Assembly: GCA_036397555.1 (NCBI GenBank)
Contig: DASWIS010000025.1
Span: 62,001-126,000, forward strand
Direction of reading: 5' to 3'
DNA length: 64,000 nucleotides
Source of the DNA: Candidatus Zixiibacteriota bacterium
Lineage (GTDB): Bacteria > Zixibacteria > MSB-5A5 > WJJR01
Part shown: in pieces, positions 26,947 through 34,514 of the stretch
Position numbering within the stretch: the first letter of the stretch is position 1
Layout: each line of letters starts with the position of its first letter
The notes under the pieces: generated by a model
Database searches by the model: none
What the model was told of the DNA's origin: nothing
What the model saw: only the letters and a program-made list of their open reading frames with translations
Translations under genes and position numbers: made by a program

Positions 26947-26976
26947 AACCTACCCTTCCATCGGTCTCGCGGTCAA
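26947..26976 (-). promoter_or_regulatory. Candidate promoter of the aminotransferase gene, abutting the start codon
   Basis: Minus-strand TTGACC, an 18-base spacer and TAGGTT, followed by only six bases (TGTGTC) before the ATG at 26940. Transcription would begin at or next to the start codon. The -10 is a weak match, so this is tentative. Confidence 0.4.
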
Positions 26977-27113
26977 GATCAGACCACTACGTCCTATGAT
27001 CGGCGGAGACAGCCTCACCGCTCACACATGATACGGCCCAATTGGCATTCGGCCTCATGACAGGCGGATCTTTTGACAAGTCGTGAAACGGAAGGATCCG
27101 GGTCTGCAGTTTC

Positions 27114-27734
27114 TTACATCCGTCGCAACAGCCCAACCACGACCCCGGCAATACTGAAGCCAGGCGCGTTACGATCGACGATAATGGGGCCGAAATCGGG
27201 ATTCGCGGGCTCGAGTCGGACACGATTACGTTCGGGATAGAATCGTTTGACGGTCGCTTCCTCTCCGATCAGGGCGACGACGATCTCACCGGTGTCGGCG
27301 CTCGGCTGCTTGCGGACCAGGACCATGTCACCATCCTTGATCCCCTCGTCGCGCATGCTCTCGCCAGTGACGCGCAGCGAGAAAACCTCGCCCCCGGGCA
27401 GGAACGAGCGGTCCACGGCGATGTGGCCGTCGATATTCTCGACGGCCAAGAGCGGGAGACCCGCGGCGACGCGTCCGACGACCGGAATCGACTCGACCGG
27501 GGTCGAGATCGTCTCCATCAATTCGATACCTCGTGACAAAAACGGCGTCTTCCGGATGTATCCCTTCTTCTCCAGAACAGCCAGCGCATCACGGACCCCG
27601 TTCGTGGACCGAATCTCGAACTGCTCGCCGATCTCACGCATCGTCGGCGGACGCCCTTCACCCTGGATATGATCGCGTAGAAACCCGTATATTTGCCGTT
27701 GGCGGGGTGTGAGCTGTTTTCTTGAGTCTTCCAT
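27114..27734 (-). CDS. lexA: SOS-response repressor LexA
   Basis: 206 residues. N-terminal winged helix (LTPRQRQIYGFLRDHI, PPTMREIGEQF, STNGVRDALAVLEKKGYI). The Ala91-Gly92 self-cleavage site lies in GRVAAGLPL, and the Ser126/Lys163 dyad in VTGESMRDEG and EATVKRFY. These sit 7 residues later than Ala84-Gly85, Ser119 and Lys156 in E. coli, consistently. It represses DNA-damage genes and cleaves itself when RecA filaments form. The upstream region holds a candidate promoter and a LexA-box-like site (27798-27826). Confidence 0.96.
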   Translation of the reverse strand: MEDSRKQLTPRQRQIYGFLRDHIQGEGRPPTMREIGEQFEIRSTNGVRDALAVLEKKGYIRKTPFLSRGIELMETISTPVESIPVVGRVAAGLPLLAVENIDGHIAVDRSFLPGGEVFSLRVTGESMRDEGIKDGDMVLVRKQPSADTGEIVVALIGEEATVKRFYPERNRVRLEPANPDFGPIIVDRNAPGFSIAGVVVGLLRRM

Positions 27735-27797
27735 GGCGTTTAGAACTCCCTCCGGCTATGCACAGACAGCCGCAGCGGGATATTCCGCTTCTCAACC

Positions 27798-27826
27798 CTG
27801 ATACTGAACATTTGTGTGGTCCACAA
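27798..27826 (-). promoter_or_regulatory. Candidate lexA promoter with LexA-box-like operator in its spacer
   Basis: Minus-strand TTGTGG (27821-27826), 17-base spacer, TATCAG (27798-27803). The spacer holds, on the plus strand, GAACATTTGTGT (27806-27817), which matches 9 of 12 positions of the GAACATATGTTC-type LexA box. An imperfect palindrome, TTGTG-N5-CACAA (27812-27826), overlaps the -35. Autoregulation by LexA is plausible. The remaining bases up to the DUF1573 gene on the other strand show no clear promoter. Confidence 0.4.
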
Positions 27827-27930
27827 GCATAAAATCACTTGTAACGATCACTTTCTGACAGACGTCATCGGGTTGTGGAGAGAAGCTGTATAACGATACG
27901 GCGACGGTAGATTACCCCTGTATCACCAGA

Positions 27931-28725
27931 ATGTCTAATCCCGGCACAGCCATGAAGCTACTAAGTCGTTTATTACCAATGTATTACGTGCAGGTTGCGG
28001 TTGCCTTTGTGATGCTCTCCATACCCACAGTCGGTCTTGGGCTTGGATCGAGCGTCCCCACCTCGCCCTCAGACCCTGGGCCCCGACTTCGCGCAAGTGT
28101 CGAGAGTTTCGACTTTGGATATGCCCCTCAACTGGCGCATCTCTCCCACGCATTCTGGATCAAGAACATTGGCACTGAAGTGGCTACGATTCAACGAATT
28201 AAACCAAACTGCGGCTGCACTCGTGCACCGTTGACAGACAGCATCATAGCACCCGGCGATAGTACCTCGATCGAAGTCATATTGGGGACTGGAAAGATGA
28301 TCGGCGAAGTCGAAAAGTACGCCCGCTTGTATACCGATGCGATCGGGCGTGTGCCGGCGCTGATCATCAAATCTCATGTGCTGGCCGATGGTACGCAGCC
28401 GCCGAATCTCGTTGCTGAGCCGGAGGGTGTATTTGTCGACTCGACGGCTCGTCCTGAGGCGGATGGAGAGCGCTGGGAAATCCCGGTGGCGCTGAAGAAC
28501 AGCGGAACAGAGAACATGAGGATCACCGCCATTGATGTGCCGTCGCGGTACGTATTCTTATCCGAATCGGAGTTTACGCTTGGTCCTGGGCAGAGCCGCA
28601 CAATCATGTTCCGTGTCGACCCCGCGATTCTGACTCTGGAGCATGGACGGTCGGTCACGTTCGCCGCCCACGGGAAAGACGAGATGCGTCTGACCGTGCC
28701 CGTCGGAGAGCGCCCGGCCCATTAG
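27931..28725 (+). CDS. DUF1573 exported protein, copy 1
   Basis: 264 residues from ATG 27931; an internal ATG at 27952 (MKLLSRLL) gives a cleaner signal peptide and may be the true start. A hydrophobic export signal (VQVAVAFVMLSIPTVGL) is followed by the DUF1573 immunoglobulin-like domain: SFDFGYAPQLAHLSHAFWIKNIG, then the Cys motif KPNCGCTRAPL, then IAPGDSTSIEV. The second half is another beta-sandwich-like domain. DUF1573 proteins are secreted or periplasmic, with unknown biochemical role. Copy 1 is the most divergent of four tandem paralogues: it has Asn before CGC where the others have Gly, and it lacks their C-terminal RWGP motif. Confidence 0.82.
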   Translation: MSNPGTAMKLLSRLLPMYYVQVAVAFVMLSIPTVGLGLGSSVPTSPSDPGPRLRASVESFDFGYAPQLAHLSHAFWIKNIGTEVATIQRIKPNCGCTRAPLTDSIIAPGDSTSIEVILGTGKMIGEVEKYARLYTDAIGRVPALIIKSHVLADGTQPPNLVAEPEGVFVDSTARPEADGERWEIPVALKNSGTENMRITAIDVPSRYVFLSESEFTLGPGQSRTIMFRVDPAILTLEHGRSVTFAAHGKDEMRLTVPVGERPAH

Positions 28726-28794
28726 GAGCAACGACCCGTGATTGAGGCAGATGCAGTGGCAAAAACCATACATGAACCACCCAAGGAGAGTGTT

Positions 28795-29556
28795 ATGTCA
28801 CAGAGCAATCCCATGTCACATTTCGTGATCCCGGCGCTGGTGTCAGCGGCGATGCTGTCGGCGCCCAATGCCTTCGCCGGAAAAGCCGAAATCATGGTCC
28901 CGGAGGAGTCATTCGATTTCGGCTACACGCCACAGGACGCCAAGGTTACACACGTCTTCTGGATCAAGAACACCGGCGATGACACGCTCTTCATTCAGGA
29001 TGTCAAGCCGGGCTGCGGCTGCACAAAGGCGCCGCTAAAAAAGACGGAACTGGCATCATTGGACAGCACCGATGTCGAGGTGATCTTCTCGACCGGCCAC
29101 TACAGCACTCGGACGACAAAGTCGGCTCGCATCCTCAGCAACGCCGGCAACGTGGCGCCGACTCTGATGATCATGTCGCATCCGATGAAGGACCTCGACT
29201 CGCTTGAACTGTTCTCGTTGGATCCTCCACGGCTGAACCTGGACGAATCACGGTCGGCGGACGGCGACGGCCCGATGAAGTTCGATGTCAGGATCAACAA
29301 CAAGTCGTCGGAGCCATACGCCCTCAAGCTCGTGTCCTTTCCGGCGATGCCGGAGTTAAAGATCGAACTGCCCAGCGGTGCGATCAGTCCCGGCAGCGAG
29401 GAGACCATTTCGATTACGCTCGATGGCTCGTTGAGCTCGGAAATCTTTACCAAATCGTTTACGTTTGAGGCCACCGACGCCCTGCAGACCCGCTACACCT
29501 TCCCGATCGAGAAAAAGATGCGGTGGGGGCCGACGCCGGTGTCGTCCTCGCGGTGA
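28795..29556 (+). CDS. DUF1573 exported protein, copy 2
   Basis: 253 residues. The ATG at 28795 has an AAGGAGAG ribosome-binding site and opens a signal peptide (FVIPALVSAAMLSAPNAFA). Conserved body: ESFDFGYTPQDAKVTHVFWIKNTGDDTLFIQDVKPGCGCTKAPL in order, then STGHYSTRTTKSARI, a second beta domain, IFTKSFTFEATD, and a C-terminal EKKMRWGPTP. The Cys-Gly-Cys pair is intact here, which makes this copy the best guide for the UGA-containing copy 4. Function unknown. Confidence 0.87.
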   Translation: MSQSNPMSHFVIPALVSAAMLSAPNAFAGKAEIMVPEESFDFGYTPQDAKVTHVFWIKNTGDDTLFIQDVKPGCGCTKAPLKKTELASLDSTDVEVIFSTGHYSTRTTKSARILSNAGNVAPTLMIMSHPMKDLDSLELFSLDPPRLNLDESRSADGDGPMKFDVRINNKSSEPYALKLVSFPAMPELKIELPSGAISPGSEETISITLDGSLSSEIFTKSFTFEATDALQTRYTFPIEKKMRWGPTPVSSSR

Positions 29557-29629
29557 GCGAGAATCTCAGTGTTCGGGCCGCTTCACCGCGCAACAGAAGC
29601 AGACGTCGGTAAAGCGGCCCTCCTGCGTG

Positions 29630-30424
29630 ATGTCGTCGGTGCACACCGTGTTGCGCGCAATCCGGGTTGCCCTGTACACAGCGGTTGCCGGCACGGTCGC
29701 ATTGGCCATACCGGCAACGGCGGATGACCCTGAAGAAGTGACCGCCACGACATATGGGAAGTTGGAGTTGAGCGAAACAGACTACGACTTCGGGTACATG
29801 CAGCAGCGGGTGCAGGTGTCGCACCGCTACTGGATGAAGAATGTCGGCGGACAGGAGGTGCGAATCGAGGATGTCCAGCCCGGCTGCGGCTGCACCAGGG
29901 CGCCGCTGCAAAAGAAGAATATCCCGGCCGGGGACAGCTCATTCGTCGATCTGATCTTTGCATCCGGGCACTTTGACGGCCACGTACACAAATCGGCACG
30001 CGTCATCTGCAATGTTCCGGGGCGCGCGCCGGAGCTGTTTTTCGATGCCTATCCGCTGAAGTTCCCCGATACACTGGGCGTGTATACCGTCTCACCGGCC
30101 GAGTTGCAACTCGATGAGCTCCGTGCCGACGACGACACCGCGGTGTGGAATCAGACGATCAGAGTGAAGAATGTCTCCTCTGAGACACTCCGCTTTCGGT
30201 TCGCGCAGGACCCGGACATTTCGGGAGTCCGTGTGACGCTGCCGAGGCGGGGGATCGCCCCCGGAGAGGTGGCCGCGATTCGAGTCGCGCTCGAGGGAGA
30301 CATCGCGGAACAGATTCTCACCAAGTCGTTTACGATCGAGGCCTCGGACTCCGCCCGAACGCGATTCACCGTCGCCGTCAGAAAGCCGCTGCGATGGGGC
30401 CCTCTGCCGCGGGCGGACCATTGA
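29630..30424 (+). CDS. DUF1573 exported protein, copy 3
   Basis: 264 residues from ATG 29630 (a GTG lies one codon earlier; no strong ribosome-binding site). Signal peptide RVALYTAVAGTVALAIPATA, then DYDFGYMQQRVQVSHRYWMKNVG, intact Cys motif QPGCGCTRAPL, KSARVICN, a second beta domain, ILTKSFTIEASD, and a C-terminal RKPLRWGPLP. It lies 73 bases after copy 2 on the same strand. The much longer open frame upstream overlaps copy 2 and is not coding. Confidence 0.85.
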   Translation: MSSVHTVLRAIRVALYTAVAGTVALAIPATADDPEEVTATTYGKLELSETDYDFGYMQQRVQVSHRYWMKNVGGQEVRIEDVQPGCGCTRAPLQKKNIPAGDSSFVDLIFASGHFDGHVHKSARVICNVPGRAPELFFDAYPLKFPDTLGVYTVSPAELQLDELRADDDTAVWNQTIRVKNVSSETLRFRFAQDPDISGVRVTLPRRGIAPGEVAAIRVALEGDIAEQILTKSFTIEASDSARTRFTVAVRKPLRWGPLPRADH

Positions 30425-30499
30425 CGTCTCCGCATGACGGTTGCCCACTTTGAAGCCGATGTGTATAATGTGTGCCCCGAAGAACCGGGAAGGAAGCCT

Positions 30500-31270
30500 A
30501 TGAGAATTCGCTCTCCGTACGCCTTCACCTTGACTGTGTCCGTGGCCATTGCTGCCGCTGCACTGGCGCAGGACGGAAAACCCCTGGAGGGGCTCGACGG
30601 GCCGGTTTTGGAGTTGCGCGAGTCGTCGTTCGACTTCGGGTATACTCCCCAGGGAGCGCAGATCTCGCACGCATTCTGGATGATGAACACCGGGACCGAC
30701 ACGCTGCTGCTGCGCGACATAAAACCCGGGTGAGGATGCACAAAGGCTCCTCTGACAAAACGGGAGCTGGCTGTCGGTGACAGCACATTCGTCGAGTTGA
30801 TTTTTTCAACCGGGCACTACACGAACCGGACAAACAAGAGCGCGCGGATCATGTCCAACTCGGTCATTGACCCGCCGCGCCTGGGCATCCAGGCGTTTCC
30901 GCTGTCGATTCCGGAGTCGTTGCAGGTCTTTGCGGTGATGCCTCCTGTGCTCGATCTGGATTCCACCCATATCGATTCTCCGAGGTCACATGGTGACTAC
31001 GAAGTGGTCGTGCGAAACCGATCCGAAGAGAGATTCTCACTTCAACTGGTGAGCCCGGTCGTACTGGAAGGGATCGAAATCGATGTTCCTTCGGGCGACA
31101 TCGCTCCGGGAAAAGAAAAAAAGATCAAGGTCAAGATCAGCCCGGAGCTGGATGAGAAGCTGTTCACGAAGTCGTTTACGATCGAGGCCTCCGATACGGC
31201 AAACACCCGGTACACAGTGCCGATCGTCAAAAAGATGCGCTGGGGTCCCGAACCGCCCCCGTCGAATTGA
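30500..31270 (+). CDS. DUF1573 protein copy 4 with in-frame UGA at the conserved Cys (probable selenoprotein)
   Basis: 256 residues if the UGA at 30731-30733 (codon 78) is read as selenocysteine. Start ATG 30500 has GGAAGGAAG upstream and a signal peptide (AFTLTVSVAIAAAALA). Before the UGA: SFDFGYTPQGAQISHAFWMMNTG and IKPG. After it, in the same frame and without any other stop: GCTKAPLTKRELAVGDST, STGHYTNRTNKSARIMSN, a second beta domain, LFTKSFTIEASD and KKMRWGPEP. The neighbours have Cys exactly at this position (KPGCGCTKAPL), so the motif becomes U-G-C. Ordinary gene callers would split it into two fragments (ending 30733 and beginning near 30797). The alternative is a pseudogene with one nonsense mutation, but everything else is intact. 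Confidence 0.8.
30731..30733 (+). other. In-frame UGA, probable selenocysteine codon
   Basis: Replaces the first Cys of the Cys-Gly-Cys motif conserved in the three tandem paralogues. The second Cys (TGC at 30737-30739) is kept, giving a possible selenenylsulfide pair. Confidence 0.75.
30734..30784 (+). promoter_or_regulatory. SECIS-like hairpins downstream of the UGA
   Basis: Two candidate stem-loops. The first pairs GCTCC(T)C with GGGAGC (30746-30752 and 30762-30767), with a 9-base loop starting TG about 20 bases after the UGA. That lies within the spacing and loop-G pattern described for bacterial SECIS elements. The second is a perfect GCTGTC-GGT-GACAGC hairpin (30770-30784) with its loop 42 bases after the UGA. 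Which one, if either, binds SelB is not decidable by eye. Confidence 0.5.
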
Positions 31271-31293
31271 CGTAACCGATCCGATGTGTCACT

Positions 31294-31321
31294 GGGCCCC
31301 GACTCCGTCGGGGCCCTTTTT
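31294..31321 (+). terminator. Rho-independent terminator of the DUF1573 cluster
   Basis: A perfect 10-bp stem (GGGCCCCGAC / GTCGGGGCCC) with loop TCC, followed by TTTTT, 23 bases after the copy-4 stop. The other strand lacks a T-tract, so it acts in the plus direction. Confidence 0.93.
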
Positions 31322-31578
31322 GTGGAATCGATTCAGGTGCGAGCCAAGTCTGACTCGCGCTGAAACTTGCGCGCCGTGCCGTTGTCAGGGTGCAGCTTGG
31401 CGGCCGGCAGACGCAGAGACGGCGGCGTTGAGCCCGAGCAGCAAGAAGATGTCATCGGAGCGGCATTGGGGACGGAGACGGTCGAGCGCTTCGGTTTCTC
31501 GGCGCTTCCTGTCGTTGTCGATTCTCGTTAGACCGGGGAACGAGATGATGTGAGGAGTGAGATGTTAATCGGTCGCTG
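31322..31578. other. Intergenic stretch without recognised features
   Basis: About 257 bases between the DUF1573 terminator and the 3' end of the GWxTD gene on the opposite strand. I see no RNA gene, repeat or promoter in it; open frames here have no family features. Confidence 0.5.
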
Positions 31579-33030
31579 TCAGCGGGTCGGTCCCTCAAAG
31601 GCGCCGATTTGGAGTTGATACTCCCAGTTGGGATCGCGCCGTTCTCCGCGCGCGCTGGAATGAACGAGGCGATAGTCCCCGAATCCGGCCTCATCGAGGA
31701 ACAGAAAGTCCGCGCTGCCCTGATTGGGAATGTTGTCGTAGACCCAATGGATCGCCGCCGGAAAGTCGGGTGTGAACGGGTACCGCTTAATCTCCGTGGG
31801 CGGTCCATACACGATGTAGACGCGTCCGCGGTCGGTCCGCCAGCCATCGCTGCGCTCGCGAAACCCGATTGAAAACTGATCATTGGCGTAGTTCATCCGT
31901 CGCATGTGCTCATCGCGGTACTCATTGATGGGAGTATCGGGCGACGGGTCGCGTTCACGCCAAAACTGAATCAAAAAGCTCAGTTTGCCGCGCGCATCGA
32001 ACTGATCGAAGGCAGTCAGCTCACCGGGACGCGCAATAAACGCGATAATGTCACGAACCCGTTCGACCTCCTCGACCGTGAGGGAGTCGGTCATGGGCCG
32101 CAAGACCTGAAACGGTTTCTCCACGACAGCGTGCTGAGCGGTCGCCGGATCACTGACCTCAAGCCGCAGGCGATAGACGCCGGAACTGAGGTCATCGACG
32201 GTGACATGCGATGCGAGCACTGTCGATGGGCCGGGTTTCTTGAGATGTTGCACACCCAGACTTCGCGCCGGAGTACCATCGGTCGGCACAATGGAAAAAC
32301 CGACCGTGTAGTCCGCCGCGCTTGTCGGTGAATACGAGAGATTGTACGATTCGCAATAGAAGTACAGTTGGGTGCGCGATTCACTGACCAGCCCCCGGCA
32401 ATCGGGATACGTCTTGTACCCGTTCTTGACCAGCACATCGTACAGATTGGCCGCCGTGTCCGCGGCGAGCTGAATGTCGTAGCCGAGCTGGATCTCCGAG
32501 AGCATCAGCGTGTCCCCGCTGAAATCGGGGACAATGACGGGGTAGGTCGCCTTCGACGACGAGGAATCGGCCAAATCCGTCACGTCGACCTGCGCCGAGT
32601 AACGCCCCGGCGGCAGATCGATGGCCATCGCGAAAAAGAGCGTATAGTCGGCATCGGCCAGATCGGATGAGTCGGTTGCCATGGCGGCGAATACGGCCGC
32701 CGCCGAATCGACCGCCCGGCCCTCACGGTCGGTGATTCGGACGCGCGTGGCGACATCGGCGCGCAGGCCGGATTGGGTCGGCCGGAACACGAACGTCGAG
32801 CGCTTGATTTCGAAGTAAAACTCGACATAGCCGTCGCGCGACTCGTCGGACATACGAAACACCGCCGCATCCGTCCAAAACTGATGCGCACCGGGGCCAT
32901 CGACCGCGGCAGCGATGGCGGGCAACAACAGCACAGTCAGCGCACAGAACCACCCGGCACAGCACGAGTTCATGCGCAATGCGTCGGGCTTCGCCGGCGC
33001 CGGCAACCGGCTTCGTGAGCAGGTCTTCAT
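31579..33030 (-). CDS. GWxTD-domain exported protein, copy 1
   Basis: 483 residues. Signal peptide (CALTVLLLPAIAAAVDG) after a short N-terminal tail, several beta-rich segments, and a C-terminal GWxTD domain: FWRERDPSPDTPINEYRDEH, then the name motif in SDGWRTDRGRVYIVYGPPTEI near residue 410, then a final strand region with FLFLDEAGFGDYRLVHSS. GWxTD proteins are widespread in Bacteroidota, Acidobacteriota and relatives; the biochemical role is unknown. Its ATG overlaps the stop of the second GWxTD gene by 4 bases, so the two are translated together, perhaps as partners. Confidence 0.88.
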   Translation of the reverse strand: MKTCSRSRLPAPAKPDALRMNSCCAGWFCALTVLLLPAIAAAVDGPGAHQFWTDAAVFRMSDESRDGYVEFYFEIKRSTFVFRPTQSGLRADVATRVRITDREGRAVDSAAAVFAAMATDSSDLADADYTLFFAMAIDLPPGRYSAQVDVTDLADSSSSKATYPVIVPDFSGDTLMLSEIQLGYDIQLAADTAANLYDVLVKNGYKTYPDCRGLVSESRTQLYFYCESYNLSYSPTSAADYTVGFSIVPTDGTPARSLGVQHLKKPGPSTVLASHVTVDDLSSGVYRLRLEVSDPATAQHAVVEKPFQVLRPMTDSLTVEEVERVRDIIAFIARPGELTAFDQFDARGKLSFLIQFWRERDPSPDTPINEYRDEHMRRMNYANDQFSIGFRERSDGWRTDRGRVYIVYGPPTEIKRYPFTPDFPAAIHWVYDNIPNQGSADFLFLDEAGFGDYRLVHSSARGERRDPNWEYQLQIGAFEGPTR

Positions 33031-34424
33031 CGGTGATATCCGTCGTAAGGATACTGCAGTTCATAATCGCCGTTTCCCCGCACATCGACAAAGAGAAACT
33101 GACGGTTTTGCTGGTAATAGTTCCAAATCTGGTACGGCTTCTGCCCGCTCTCGAACGGAAAGCGCTCGATTTCATCGGGTTCGCCGTAACGGACATAGAC
33201 GGTCCCGAAGTCGGTCCGCCACCCGCGGCGAAACGGCGTGGTAAAGCGCAAATCGGAAAACCGTATCCGACGATAGTACTCCTGCTGCCACTCGTTCTCG
33301 TCGGTCTCCGGCGTCGGATCCTTCAACTTCCAGAACGCGCGAAAGAGCCGTTCGCGTTCCGATTCAGATGCGTTGCGCAGACTGTCTAGCTGGTCGTGCG
33401 AGGCGATATGAACCAGCATGTCGACCGCCTCCTCCCAACTATCGTGAACCAGCGCCCCGACGGTCCAATCGATCCAAAAGAAACTTTCCAGTGACGCGCC
33501 GAGCTGCTGACCCTCTCGATTCAGGGTGGCGGCCCTCATCCGCACTTCTCCGGTTCGGAGACCGGCGAGATCGCTTTTGTAGACGATCGTATCGGTCATC
33601 CTCAGCGAATCCAGTCGCAGTGTGTCTTTGTGCGAGTCGCGATTCCCCTTTTGATCGATGGTAATCTCGACAGCGACAGCGGCCGCAGAAGGCGACTGAT
33701 AGACCTCCATGAAAAAGGCGACACGGTCGGACATACCGGCGAACGATCGCCGGACATTGGGGACATACGATTGCCCGCCGCGCGCAAACGCCGGGTATTC
33801 GGGGGCCCGTGCGGCCGGATCGAAGTAGGCCGGCCCCCCAAACCTCCAGTCGGATGCGGCGAAGTGTCGTACGTCGACGTCGCGTTCCGTCGAGTGCGAC
33901 GCGCCGGATATGCGGTCGGTCAGTGTCGTGGTCAGCAGGTAGTTTCCGGGCACGACCGTCATCGATAACACGTTGACGAGATATCCCTCGTTGCTGCGCG
34001 TCTCATCGAATGTCTCCAGGCGGTAGTTCTCTCGTTTCATAGTGCTGGCAACCTGACGGTCGCTCTCACCCGACAGCAGTGCCGCCATCTCGTAGGCCGC
34101 GACATAGTAGTCCGAGGGAGACTCGTCCGCCGTGTCCGAGGCCACGGATTGTGACGAATCCTGCCCGTCGGCTGTGCGACGCAGATAGGAGAGCCGGTGG
34201 TTGACAATCCGATAGTAAACCTCGATGCGCACGCTGTCGGCGCCGACCCGGAAGGGCGCAAAATCCAGATCGAAAGTCGGCGTTCCCGGACGTGGCAACC
34301 CGGAGAACTCGGCCTGCCCATGAGCACAGATCGGGGCTGTGAGGATCACAGCCGCGCAGATTACCCACCGGATGAAGAGAAATTCCCTGCTGATTGCGCC
34401 TTGGATCACCTCTTGCCCCTTCAA
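33027..34424 (-). CDS. GWxTD-domain exported protein, copy 2
   Basis: 465 residues with an N-terminal export signal (WVICAAVILTAPICAHGQA), beta-rich middle region, and C-terminal GWxTD domain: FWKLKDPTPETDENEWQQEYYRRI, GWRTDFGTVYVRYGEPDEIERFPF, and LFVDVRGNGDYELQYPYDGY. Same architecture as the downstream paralogue but only distantly similar in the middle. It lies 90 bases after the MacB-like permease gene on the same strand, so it appears to be the penultimate gene of an efflux-type operon. Confidence 0.88.
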   Translation of the reverse strand: MKGQEVIQGAISREFLFIRWVICAAVILTAPICAHGQAEFSGLPRPGTPTFDLDFAPFRVGADSVRIEVYYRIVNHRLSYLRRTADGQDSSQSVASDTADESPSDYYVAAYEMAALLSGESDRQVASTMKRENYRLETFDETRSNEGYLVNVLSMTVVPGNYLLTTTLTDRISGASHSTERDVDVRHFAASDWRFGGPAYFDPAARAPEYPAFARGGQSYVPNVRRSFAGMSDRVAFFMEVYQSPSAAAVAVEITIDQKGNRDSHKDTLRLDSLRMTDTIVYKSDLAGLRTGEVRMRAATLNREGQQLGASLESFFWIDWTVGALVHDSWEEAVDMLVHIASHDQLDSLRNASESERERLFRAFWKLKDPTPETDENEWQQEYYRRIRFSDLRFTTPFRRGWRTDFGTVYVRYGEPDEIERFPFESGQKPYQIWNYYQQNRQFLFVDVRGNGDYELQYPYDGYHR

Positions 34425-34514
34425 GCGGGTGCGCCGGTCTTTACAAGAATATACCCCTCGCCCGGACGGCGCTACCCATTTGCGAAAGGCGAAACGGGCT
34501 GGACGCCGGCGGAA

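Noticed and set aside
30434-31270. Copy-4 DUF1573 as an ordinary pseudogene split by a nonsense mutation
   Set aside because: The UGA sits exactly on a conserved, redox-type Cys, the remaining frame is intact over more than 170 codons, and hairpins follow. A random stop would rarely fall there. Not excluded, but less likely than selenocysteine.
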